DNA of 7,385 bases from Deltaproteobacteria bacterium RIFCSPLOWO2_02_FULL_57_26 (GTDB lineage: Bacteria; Desulfobacterota; Binatia; UBA9968): assembly GCA_001798455.1 (NCBI GenBank), contig MGSI01000044.1, forward strand, positions 1-7,385. The letters run 5' to 3'. The translations under genes were made by a program, and so were the position numbers. Positions within the stretch are counted from its first letter, which is position 1; each line of letters begins with the position of its first letter. Positions 1 through 6,006 of this stretch are shown here, piece by piece. The notes below the pieces were generated by a model, which was not told the DNA's origin, ran no database searches, and saw nothing but the letters and a program-made list of their open reading frames with translations.

Positions 1-14
1 ATGCACCAGAAGAG

Positions 15-113
15 CTAATCGGGTTGAACGGGGATTCTGAGGCGGAAGAGAGAGCCTCTGCCTTTCTCGCTCTCTACATCGATCTCGGCACCTATCTGAC
101 CTGCAAGCCGCAC
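15..113 (-). pseudogene. C-terminal remnant of a sensor histidine kinase (HATPase_c end)
   Basis: The open stretch read leftward from 113 to the TAG at 15-17 encodes 32 residues. They include GAEIDVESEKGRGSLFRLRIP, read here in two parts: GAEIDVESEKGRG and then SLFRLRIP. This is the typical last strand-turn-strand of a histidine-kinase ATPase domain, the segment after the G2 box. In this frame a TAA lies immediately upstream (114-116), and no H-box, N-box or G1 box can be found before it, so the kinase is decayed or internally deleted. A 44-residue frame with a good ribosome binding site (92-226) enters it in a different register, so one indel might once have joined them. It sits downstream of the HTH-receiver regulator, where a partner kinase would be expected. 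The family match is seen directly; the history of deletion is inferred. An assembly or sequencing error is an alternative. Confidence 0.6.
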
Positions 114-226
114 TTACGCCTCTTCCCGCCGTTCCTTATCCCTCCCGGCAATTGTTTTCCTGCCGTTACGACTAAATTCTCCTGAGTAGGAGCAAATGTC
201 TCCATTGTTCTCTGTAACTGTCCCAT
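92..226 (-). CDS. Small 44-residue reading frame with strong ribosome binding site; unrecognised
   Basis: An ATG at 224-226 is preceded by GGAGG at 233-237 with a 6-base spacer, the best Shine-Dalgarno in the window. The frame runs 44 codons to a TAG at 92-94. The product begins MGQLQRTMETFAPTQENLVV and ends in a basic stretch (GGKRRKCGLQVR), with no membrane segment or known motif. A sigma54-like promoter (339-354) lies about 100 bases upstream of its start. It overlaps the histidine-kinase remnant by 22 bases in another frame. It may be a true small protein, but it may equally be the surviving start of the broken kinase gene, since a single frameshift near 100-115 would run it into the ATPase remnant. 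I do not recognise the protein. Confidence 0.35.
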   Translation of the reverse strand: MGQLQRTMETFAPTQENLVVTAGKQLPGGIRNGGKRRKCGLQVR

Positions 227-241
227 ACCTTTCCTCCTTTT

Positions 242-290
242 CCCCTCAACCTCACCTTCTCCCCTCAGGGGAGAAGGAAGGGATGAGGGA
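242..290. repeat. REP-like intergenic palindrome
   Basis: The arms CCTTCTCCCC (255-264) and GGGGAGAAGG (268-277) form a perfect 10-bp stem with a 3-base loop. Outside them, imperfect arms continue (CCCTCAACC on the left, GGGATGAGGG on the right). The composition, CCCTCACC..CTCCCC..GGGGAG..GATGAGGG, is typical of dispersed REP/MITE-like palindromes found between bacterial genes. No U-tract follows on either strand, so it does not look like an intrinsic terminator. It lies in the predicted leader between the second sigma54-like promoter and the GGAGG site. Confidence 0.6.
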
Positions 291-338
291 AGGGAATCTT
301 ATTGCGTGGATTTCTAACCCAAGCCACTAGCACATGGG

Positions 339-354
339 GCAAAAAATATACCAA
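339..354 (-). promoter_or_regulatory. Candidate sigma54 promoter (P2)
   Basis: The minus strand reads TTGGTATATTTTTTGC, which has the invariant GG-N10-GC spacing of -24/-12 promoters. TTGG and TTGC match the consensus, while the CAC after GG is replaced by TAT. The T-tract before the -12 GC is common in sigma54 promoters. The predicted start is near 327, giving a leader of about 100 bases before the ATG at 226. Two tandem palindromic sites lie about 100 and 119 bases upstream, a normal enhancer distance. The match is weaker than P1, and AT-rich intergenic DNA can give it by chance. Confidence 0.45.
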
Positions 355-376
355 TTCAAAAGGGGGAAAAATTGGT
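350..376. repeat. Inverted repeat ACCAATT-N13-AATTGGT overlapping P2
   Basis: Perfect 7-bp arms at 350-356 and 370-376 are separated by 13 bases containing a GGGGG run. The left arm contains the -24 element of the P2 candidate. It could be a repressor or activator site, or chance. The arm length and spacing equal those of the repeat at 1084-1110, but the arm sequences differ. Confidence 0.3.
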
Positions 377-417
377 TGAATAATCAGGAACTAACTGAAT
401 AGAGGGAGCGGAGGGGT

Positions 418-454
418 TGGGGAGCAGATTCCCCAATGGGGTCTCGATGCCCCA
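418..454. promoter_or_regulatory. Tandem palindromic operator, two copies of TGGGG-N8-CCCCA
   Basis: Two 18-bp palindromes with the same design sit back to back: TGGGG at 418-422 with CCCCA at 431-435, and TGGGG at 437-441 with CCCCA at 450-454. The copies are 19 bp apart and their 8-base centres differ, which is how tandem binding sites for a dimeric regulator look. Flanking bases extend the first arm pair to TTGGGGA/TCCCCAA and the second to AATGGGG/CCCCATT. Relative to the predicted P2 start they centre near -100 and -119, as expected for an enhancer bound by an NtrC-type activator. The sites start just past the stop codon of the HTH-receiver gene. An RNA hairpin role is possible, but no U-tract follows on the minus strand. 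Confidence 0.5.
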
Positions 455-460
455 TTATTA

Positions 461-1006
461 TCACTTTCTCTGACCGAGTAATGTCTCGACTTTCCATTTA
501 AGATCGGCCATCAAAAAAGGCTTGGATAAGAAGTCGTTAAAACCCGCCTCCTTAGAAGTTTTACGGATCTTGGCGGTATCAAGCGCAGTAACCGCCAAAA
601 TAGGAATGTCTTTCGTTCCGGGGTTGGTCCTCAAGGAGCGTGCCACATCCAGACCGCTTTTGAACGGCATGGCAATGTCTACAACCGCAAGGTCGAAATT
701 AACCGACTCAATCTGGGCCATTGCCTCTTTCCCATCACGCGCCTCTACCACCTCATAGCCCCATCTCTCCAGCGCTAAGACCATGATGACTCGGCTATCC
801 GGGTGATCCTCGACAACGAGAATCTTAGGCTTGCTTATAGCCGTCTTGGAGTCACCCCCATTACTTTTAGTTAAGGTTGGCTGGCTGGAGTTAGCAGCCG
901 GTACTTTCCTCTGTTCGATGATCCTTCTAATAAGGATTCGCTTAGGAACTCGAAGAATCTCTGCTGCCTCTTCAAGCGCTAGAAATGTAAGATCCTCCAT
1001 CGGCAT
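461..1006 (-). CDS. HTH-receiver fusion regulator (N-terminal excisionase/MerR-like HTH, C-terminal REC)
   Basis: This 181-residue cytoplasmic regulator probably binds DNA under phosphorylation control. Residues 5-38 (LTFLALEEAAEILRVPKR followed by ILIRRIIEQRKVPA) resemble the HTH_17/excisionase or BldC-like winged helix, in which LxxEEAAexLrVxkrtl precedes an R..G.(I/V)PA turn. A polar linker (39-58) leads to a complete receiver domain (60-178) with acidic pocket E66/D67, phospho-acceptor D110, T140 and K162. Most response regulators have the receiver first, so the order is inverted. An ATG at 1006 and a second at 1000 are both possible starts; neither has a clear Shine-Dalgarno. The predicted sigma54 start near 1017 leaves a leader of 11 or 17 bases. 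No intact kinase adjoins it, although a kinase remnant lies downstream, so its phosphodonor is unknown; the NtrB-like kinase at 2706-3821 is one candidate. Confidence 0.85.
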   Translation of the reverse strand: MPMEDLTFLALEEAAEILRVPKRILIRRIIEQRKVPAANSSQPTLTKSNGGDSKTAISKPKILVVEDHPDSRVIMVLALERWGYEVVEARDGKEAMAQIESVNFDLAVVDIAMPFKSGLDVARSLRTNPGTKDIPILAVTALDTAKIRKTSKEAGFNDFLSKPFLMADLKWKVETLLGQRK

Positions 1007-1028
1007 AGCTCGTAGAATAACCAGTCGA

Positions 1029-1044
1029 GCAATACCTATGCCAG
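1029..1044 (-). promoter_or_regulatory. Sigma54 promoter (P1) of the HTH-receiver gene
   Basis: The minus strand reads CTGGCATAGGTATTGC followed by T. It matches the -24/-12 consensus TGGCAC-N5-TTGCW at TGGCA and TTGCT, with exact GG-N10-GC spacing. Transcription would start about 12 bases past the GC, near 1017, just ahead of the ATG at 1006 or 1000. The gene upstream on the same strand encodes a sigma54 activator, and an inverted repeat lies about 80 bases upstream of this start. This is the best sigma54 site I found in the non-coding parts of the window. Confidence 0.7.
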
Positions 1045-1083
1045 GATTACTGAAACGTGTAACTGGTTGTTTTTAAAGACTAC

Positions 1084-1110
1084 TTAATCAGAGAGAGGGA
1101 CGGTGATTAA
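1084..1110. promoter_or_regulatory. Candidate upstream activator site, TTAATCA-N13-TGATTAA
   Basis: A perfect inverted repeat has 7-bp arms at 1084-1090 and 1104-1110, so the half-sites are 20 bp (about two helical turns) apart. Its centre lies about 80 bases upstream of the predicted P1 start, within the range used by sigma54 activators. It is therefore a reasonable binding site for the Fis-type HTH of the activator encoded at 1291-2709. A 7-bp inverted repeat at free spacing in a few hundred bases has an appreciable chance of arising randomly, so the call rests on position. Confidence 0.4.
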
Positions 1111-1162
1111 CAATCTGACGGACGGAAATGGACAAAAGTTGACAGTGAAAGTATCCTTATTC

Positions 1163-1201
1163 CTTCACCCTCGCCCTCTGTGAGTGAGGGCGAACGCGAA
1201 G
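1163..1201. repeat. REP-like palindrome downstream of the sigma54 activator gene
   Basis: The arms TCGCCCTC (1171-1178) and GAGGGCGA (1186-1193) pair perfectly around a 7-base loop. Outer arms CTTC (1163-1166) and GAAG (1198-1201) extend the stem with mismatches. The CACCCTCGCCCTC...GAGGGCGA composition resembles the palindrome at 242-290, suggesting a related dispersed repeat class. No U-run follows on the minus strand (it reads GGGTGAAGGAATAAGG), so termination is not well supported. Confidence 0.5.
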
Positions 1202-1274
1202 TGGCCTGCAAGAGGTTTTCTCGGTGCTGAAATGTTAGATTTCGTACCTGGTTTAATTTTAGTTTGAAGTGGAA

Positions 1275-1292
1275 AGTGGGTTTACCCCCACT
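1275..1292 (-). terminator. Weak hairpin at the stop codon of the activator gene
   Basis: AGTGGG (1275-1280) can pair with CCCACT (1287-1292) around a 6-base loop, starting inside the TAG stop codon on the minus strand. The RNA would continue UUUCCACUU, only a poor U-tract. It may be a weak terminator or 3' stabilising stem closing the five-gene operon, or it may mean nothing. Confidence 0.25.
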
Positions 1293-2709
1293 ATTTCAAG
1301 GAGAGGCCCAGTTTGCGCAGCTTGACCCTGAGGGTCTTCCTGTCCACGCCTAGCTGGCTTGCCAGCTCAGACTTCTTAAGAGAAGTTTTTTTTAAGAGAT
1401 TCATTAGTACTCTTCTTTCTGCCTCAGCCCCAGCCTGATCGCGTATCTTTTTCAAGTCGGTTCTTCCTGCCAATTCTGCTGAATGCAGCCCGCGCATAAA
1501 GTTAATTTCATCTTGGCCCGCGCCTGTCTGCCAAGGCAGGCCCGCCTCCGCTCCTCTCGGTTGCCTAACCGCCTGCTGAAAATAGGAAAGGATATCTTGT
1601 TCTGTGACCTCCTCCCGGACCATGAGCACGGACCACTTGATGACGTTCTCCAGTTCCCTTACATTGCCCGGCCAGGAATGGGAGCACAAAATCCTCATAG
1701 CGTCAGCGCTAATACCCTTGAGCTCCTTCCCGTATCTCTCACCATAGAGCTTCACGAAATGTTGGGCTAACAGAGGGATGTCTCCGTCCCTTTCACGTAA
1801 GGGCGGGATAACAACTCGCACAGCACTCAGGCGGTAGTACAGATCGGCGCGAAAGCCACCATCGGAGACCGCCTGCTCCAGATCGATATTGGTCGCTGAG
1901 ATCACTCTCACATCGACGGGTATGTGTCTCATTGATCCGATCGGGGAGATGGTTCTTTCCTGCAGGGTTCTGAGCAGCTTGGCCTGGACAGAAGAAGAAA
2001 GGTTTCCCACCTCGTCGAGGAACAATGTCCCTTTATGAGCAGTCTCAAACCAGCCTGGCTTTCTTGTGTTCGCTCCGGTAAAAGCCCCCTTTTCATAGCC
2101 GAAAAGCTCGCTCTCCACCAGGGACTCCGGAATTGTGGCACAGTCAACCGGGACGAAGGGCCCTGCGCCTTTTTTGCTCATTTCGTGAATGGTTCTAACA
2201 AACAGCTCCTTCCCTGTGCCGCTCTCTCCCACCAAAATGATACTTATGTCTGAGGGGGCAAACTTCTCAATCAACGCCCATACTGCTTGGATCTGCGGAC
2301 TCTCCCCTATAATTATTCCTTTATATAGCTGCTCTTGAGGGCTTTCTGATAGAGAAAAGAAGAGACGAATGTCCTCTTTGAGCTTTTCATCATGAAAGGG
2401 TTTGGTGATAAAATCTACTCCCCCCAGTTTCATGGCCTGGACCACGGACGGTATATCCCCATAGGCACTCATAACTATAGCGGGGGCCGGGGACTCCATC
2501 CTCTTTAATTCCCGTAGAAACTCGATGCCTCCCATTTTCGGCATCTTTAAATCGAGCAGGATCAGATCAGGTCGAAAAGTCTCCACCCGCTCCAAGCCCT
2601 CACGGGCAGACGATACCCCCTGAACCTGGTATTCCTCTCCTAAAATCCGACAGAAATGACGGATGAAACTGGGCTCGTCATCAATAACGAGAATTGTTTT
2701 TTTGCTCAT
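1291..2709 (-). CDS. NtrC-family sigma54-dependent response regulator
   Basis: This 472-residue enhancer-binding protein activates sigma54 RNA polymerase by ATP hydrolysis. The receiver domain (4-118) has D10/D11, phospho-acceptor D53, S81 and K103. The AAA+ domain (about 132-375) shows Walker A GESGTGKE (161-168), the sigma54-contacting GAFTGA (208-213), Walker B LFLDE (229-233), arginine-finger candidates R287 and R293, and WPGNVREL (346-353). A Fis-type HTH ends the protein (about 430-472). I start it at the ATG at 2709, which overlaps the kinase stop as ATGA; a TTG three codons upstream is the alternative. The overlap implies translational coupling to the kinase, its likely phosphodonor. 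The AAA-to-HTH linker (about 380-425) carries a short GC-rich palindrome (1522-1541). Its targets plausibly include P1 to its left and gas-vesicle promoters outside the window. The Serratia gas-vesicle cluster also contains a sigma54-activator-type regulator (GvrA), but orthology is not shown here. Confidence 0.95.
   Translation of the reverse strand: MSKKTILVIDDEPSFIRHFCRILGEEYQVQGVSSAREGLERVETFRPDLILLDLKMPKMGGIEFLRELKRMESPAPAIVMSAYGDIPSVVQAMKLGGVDFITKPFHDEKLKEDIRLFFSLSESPQEQLYKGIIIGESPQIQAVWALIEKFAPSDISIILVGESGTGKELFVRTIHEMSKKGAGPFVPVDCATIPESLVESELFGYEKGAFTGANTRKPGWFETAHKGTLFLDEVGNLSSSVQAKLLRTLQERTISPIGSMRHIPVDVRVISATNIDLEQAVSDGGFRADLYYRLSAVRVVIPPLRERDGDIPLLAQHFVKLYGERYGKELKGISADAMRILCSHSWPGNVRELENVIKWSVLMVREEVTEQDILSYFQQAVRQPRGAEAGLPWQTGAGQDEINFMRGLHSAELAGRTDLKKIRDQAGAEAERRVLMNLLKKTSLKKSELASQLGVDRKTLRVKLRKLGLSLK
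1522..1541. repeat. Short palindromic repeat inside the activator's linker codons
   Basis: GCCTG at 1522-1526 and CAGGC at 1537-1541 enclose CTGCC-AA-GGCAG, forming a compact palindrome of the CTGCC/GGCAG type seen as dispersed repeats in many genomes. It lies in the poorly conserved linker between the AAA+ and HTH domains, encoding part of GLPWQTGAGQ, so an in-frame insertion there would be tolerated. Its copy number elsewhere cannot be judged from this window. Confidence 0.4.
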
Positions 2710-3821
2710 AAACCGCAATCAGCCGGGATCTCAACGATAAAGCAGGAGCCTTTGCCCTTTTGGCTGGCTGCCCATATCTTTCCTCCATGATTTTCAATAA
2801 TCCCGCGGCACAAGGAGAGGCCGAGCCCCATGCCTCTTTTTTTCGTAGAATGAAAGGGTCTAAAGATCGTCTCCAAGTCCGAAGGTGGGATACCTTTCCC
2901 TGTATCCTCAATCTCAACAATAACGAATCCCGATCCTTCTGAGAAACTCCCTGTCTGCATATCAGCACGCAGAAGTAGGTTGCAACGACACCGGGTGCGG
3001 ACAGTAATGGTTCCTCCTTTGGGCATGGATTCTATAGCATTTTTTAGTAGATTGAGAAAAACCTGCTTGAGCTGCCTTAGGTCGATACGGCAGGGGGGTA
3101 ATTCGGAGGAAAGGTCGCTCTTAACCGTGACCTTAGATTTCTCAGCCATTCTCCCCACAAAAAAGAGGACCGGGATAACGGCCTTCCGAATATCCTCCTT
3201 TTCCGGTTGAAATCTTCTGAGGCCGCTCATGTCGGCTAGGCTGGTCAGCAGCTCATGCATCCGCTTGGCATTTTCTTCCATGATCTCTATCTGTTCTTGA
3301 AGTCCCCTGGTAGACCGGGGGATAGCGTGGCGCAGGTACTCAAGGGAGGTAATCATGACACTCAGGGGGTTACCTAACTCATGCGCGATGCTGGCTGCCA
3401 TTTGTCCCATCGCGGAGAGCTTTTCGGCCTGAAGAAGTTGTTCTTCTAAGCGAACCCTCTCGCTCACATCCTCCAAGGTGACTAGGAAGAGTGATCCCAA
3501 ATCGCCTTTTAAGGCGAAGGGAATTACGGTGGTCCTAAAGAAAGCGCTCCCTCCTGGGGGGGAGCCGAGCTGCAGTTCGGCCTCCTTGGACTTCCGCTCA
3601 CTCATGGCGCAACCTACGAGATTTTCCACCTCTCCAAAGGGGAGGAACTTCGTAACAGCCAGGCTTAAAGCGGCACCCTTTAAGCCAAACACTTTGCTAA
3701 ATGTTTCGTTGGAGTATTGGATGAGCAGGTCCCGATCTATAACCGCCAATGCTACGGGGAAGGCTCCAAAGAGTCTTCCGAAGAGCTGAGCATCCAATGA
3801 TCGTTTCTTGGCCACGATCAT
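2706..3821 (-). CDS. Soluble PAS-domain sensor histidine kinase (NtrB-like)
   Basis: This cytosolic kinase should autophosphorylate on histidine and pass phosphate to the receiver of the sigma54 activator encoded next. Residues are numbered from the TTG at 3875, 18 codons before the chosen ATG. A PAS domain spans about 30-140, the H-box is SIAHELGNP with H165, the N-box is LNLLKNAIESMPKGG (N275, N279), G1 is DTGKGIP (324-330), the F-box is FRPFHSTK (338-345) and G2 is GMGLGL (348-353). No membrane segment is visible, so the signal is intracellular. No PAS cofactor residue can be assigned. I prefer the ATG at 3821, 19 bases past the AAA gene's stop. The TTG at 3875 has a better-placed GAGG but overlaps the AAA gene by 35 bases; both keep every domain. 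The 3' end overlaps the activator as ATGA. Confidence 0.93.
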   Translation of the reverse strand: MIVAKKRSLDAQLFGRLFGAFPVALAVIDRDLLIQYSNETFSKVFGLKGAALSLAVTKFLPFGEVENLVGCAMSERKSKEAELQLGSPPGGSAFFRTTVIPFALKGDLGSLFLVTLEDVSERVRLEEQLLQAEKLSAMGQMAASIAHELGNPLSVMITSLEYLRHAIPRSTRGLQEQIEIMEENAKRMHELLTSLADMSGLRRFQPEKEDIRKAVIPVLFFVGRMAEKSKVTVKSDLSSELPPCRIDLRQLKQVFLNLLKNAIESMPKGGTITVRTRCRCNLLLRADMQTGSFSEGSGFVIVEIEDTGKGIPPSDLETIFRPFHSTKKRGMGLGLSLCRGIIENHGGKIWAASQKGKGSCFIVEIPADCGL

Positions 3822-3840
3822 TTCTCCAACTCGGGCCTTT

Positions 3841-6006
3841 TCAGGTGTGGAATAATTCTTCCCTGGCCTGTTCAAAATGTCCTCGAGTTACACGGAAGCG
3901 CGAATAGTCTCCTTTAGCCGCCTGTTTTTCTTCGACAAACTGCCGAATCGCCAGCATGGCCGCTCTGCGGCAAAGGGCCTCAAGCTCTGCCCCCGTCACG
4001 CCATCCATTTTTTCAGCCAGATGGGCCAGGTTGACATCACCGGCAATGGGGCGTCCGCGGGTATGGATCTTCAAGATCTCCAGACGGCTCTTTTGATCCA
4101 GCAGAGGGAGCTCCAAAACCAGGTCGAATCTGCCCGGACGCAAAAGCGCGGGGTCAACCATGTCGAGCCGATTGGTCGCCCCCAGGACCCACACCCCTTT
4201 TAGCTCCTCGATGCCATCGATCTCCGTCAGAATCTGGCTCACAACCCGCTCCGCAACGTGAGAGTCCGCTCCACCAGCCCCCCTGATGGGAGCGATAGCA
4301 TCGATCTCATCCAGAAAGATGATGCATGGGGAGGCCTGCTTTGCCTTCTTGAAGATCTCCCTAATTCCCCGCTCCGACTCTCCAACGTACTTGGAGAGAA
4401 GCTGCGGCCCTTTGATCGCAATAAAGTTAATCCCGACCTCAGTGGCAAGTGCCCGCGCGAGAAGTGTTTTCCCGGTTCCCGGCACCCCGTGGAGAAGTAT
4501 CCCCTTGGGGGGACGAAGCTGAGCATAGGCAAAGAGAGGAGCATACTCTAAAGGCCAGGCCACCGCTTCCTTGAGTCTCGCCTTGATCTCCTCCAGTCCC
4601 CCAACATCGTCCCATCTCACCTTGGGGACCTCAACGAAGACCTCGCGGATGGCCGATGGCTCCACCTCCTTAAGGGCCGACAGAAAATCATCCATGGTCA
4701 CCTTAAGGCTGAGGAGAAGCTCATAGGGAACCTCGGCCTCGTCAAACTCGATGCGCGGCATGATCCGTCTTAAAGCAGTCATGGCACCCTCACGGCAAAG
4801 GGCGGCGAGGTCGGCGCCGGTAAAGCCATAGGTGATCTCGCCAATCCTTTCCATGCTGACATTGTCGTCGAGGGGCATGCCGTGGGTATGAATCTCCAGG
4901 ATCTCCAGCCTTGCGCGTCTGTCGGGAATGCCGATCTCGATCTCGCGGTCAAAGCGCCCCGGCCGGCGCAGGGCTGGGTCGAGGAGGTTGGGGAGATTGG
5001 TTGCACCAATCACGATAATCTTTCCTCGCCCTTCCAGCCCATCCATCAGCGATAGGAGCTGGGACACTACCCTACGCTCCACCTGTTTTTCCCCACCCAT
5101 CTCTTCCCGCTTCGGAGCGATGGCATCGATCTCGTCAATAAAGATAATGCTGGGGGCGTGCTTCTGGGCATCCTCAAAGACGGCTCGCAACCGGGCCTCT
5201 GACTCTCCGTAAAACTTTCCCATTATCTCGGGGCCAGTAATGTGTGTGAAGTAAGCCTCGGTTTCATGGGCCACGGCCCTGGCAAGAAGAGTTTTTCCTG
5301 TCCCCGGAGGACCATGGAGCAAAACTCCTTTAGGAGCCTCGATCCCGAGCCTTTCAAAGACCTCGGGATATTTCATCGGGAGCTCGACCATCTCACGAAT
5401 CCTCCCTACCGCTTTATCCAGCCCGCCGATATCCTCATAAGAGATCCGACTTTCCCTCACCCCTTCGCCCTTCTGCTCCTGAATCTGGATAATGGTTTCA
5501 GGATGGATGACCACAACCCCCTTCGGCATGGTACTTTCAACAGTAAAGTCCTGAAAGCGCGCGCCAAAAAGGGACGCCCGAATTCGATCTCCTGTCACCA
5601 GGGGAAGGCCGTCGAGGAGTTTTTCCACATAGGCCATATCACGTTCCCGGCTTAACGCGCTACGGCCACCAACCGGTGACAAGACGATTCTACTCGCCCT
5701 GTGGGCACTAACCTTTTTTACAGAGACCCGCTCGCCCAATCCGATCGCGCCATTGCTCCGGATTAAACCATCAATCTGAATGAGCCCCTGCCCCCTTAGC
5801 TCCTTAAATGCAGGCATGGCCTTGGCTACGGTCATCTTTTTAGCCTGTATCTCCACAATATCACCCACCCGGGCACCCAAACGCTCCAAATCCTCCGGGT
5901 CCATCCGGGCCAACCCCCTACCCACGTCCTTCGTTACCGCCTCGGCAACCTTAAGGGAGATACCCTCTCTGTCTTCCCTCTCCTGTCTCTCCTCCGTCGC
6001 GGTCAT
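3841..6006 (-). CDS. Cdc48/VAT-like tandem AAA ATPase
   Basis: This 721-residue double-ring ATPase is of the Cdc48/p97/VAT type, which as hexamers pull substrates through a central pore to unfold or disassemble them. An N-terminal double-psi-barrel and CDC48_2-like region (about 15-180) precedes two AAA modules. D1 has Walker A GPPGTGKT (232-239), pore loop KFYG (264-267), Walker B FIDE (289-292), sensor N337 and arginine fingers R348/R351. D2 has GVPGTGKT (507-514), pore loop KYVG (539-542), FLDE (564-567), N612 and R623/R626. Both rings keep catalytic residues and aromatic pore residues, as in archaeal VAT; eukaryotic p97 lacks the D1 aromatic. No HbYX proteasome-docking tail is present (it ends ELFHT). 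The ATG overlaps the previous stop as ATGA and has GAGG 7 bases upstream. Between a gas-vesicle operon and a two-component pair it may remodel gas-vesicle or Gvp complexes; that role is inferred. Confidence 0.95.
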   Translation of the reverse strand: MTATEERQEREDREGISLKVAEAVTKDVGRGLARMDPEDLERLGARVGDIVEIQAKKMTVAKAMPAFKELRGQGLIQIDGLIRSNGAIGLGERVSVKKVSAHRASRIVLSPVGGRSALSRERDMAYVEKLLDGLPLVTGDRIRASLFGARFQDFTVESTMPKGVVVIHPETIIQIQEQKGEGVRESRISYEDIGGLDKAVGRIREMVELPMKYPEVFERLGIEAPKGVLLHGPPGTGKTLLARAVAHETEAYFTHITGPEIMGKFYGESEARLRAVFEDAQKHAPSIIFIDEIDAIAPKREEMGGEKQVERRVVSQLLSLMDGLEGRGKIIVIGATNLPNLLDPALRRPGRFDREIEIGIPDRRARLEILEIHTHGMPLDDNVSMERIGEITYGFTGADLAALCREGAMTALRRIMPRIEFDEAEVPYELLLSLKVTMDDFLSALKEVEPSAIREVFVEVPKVRWDDVGGLEEIKARLKEAVAWPLEYAPLFAYAQLRPPKGILLHGVPGTGKTLLARALATEVGINFIAIKGPQLLSKYVGESERGIREIFKKAKQASPCIIFLDEIDAIAPIRGAGGADSHVAERVVSQILTEIDGIEELKGVWVLGATNRLDMVDPALLRPGRFDLVLELPLLDQKSRLEILKIHTRGRPIAGDVNLAHLAEKMDGVTGAELEALCRRAAMLAIRQFVEEKQAAKGDYSRFRVTRGHFEQAREELFHT

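Noticed and set aside
255..277. Perfect 10-bp hairpin as intrinsic terminator of the HTH-receiver transcript
   Set aside because: The bases after it on the minus strand (TGAGGTTGAGGGG) contain no U-tract; a REP-like repeat fits better.
417..456. Tandem hairpins after the HTH-receiver stop as terminators
   Set aside because: Neither is followed by a U-tract on the minus strand, and the shared TGGGG-N8-CCCCA design with 19-bp spacing fits protein-binding sites better.
2710..2718. TTG start of the activator three codons upstream
   Set aside because: The ATG at 2709 forms a standard ATGA overlap with the kinase stop and begins a normal receiver N terminus (MSKKTILVIDDE).
5242..5655. 137-codon plus-strand frame opposite the AAA ATPase
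   Set aside because: It lies antisense to a fully conserved ATPase domain and its translation has no recognisable motif, so it is a shadow. The same holds for the other plus-strand frames.
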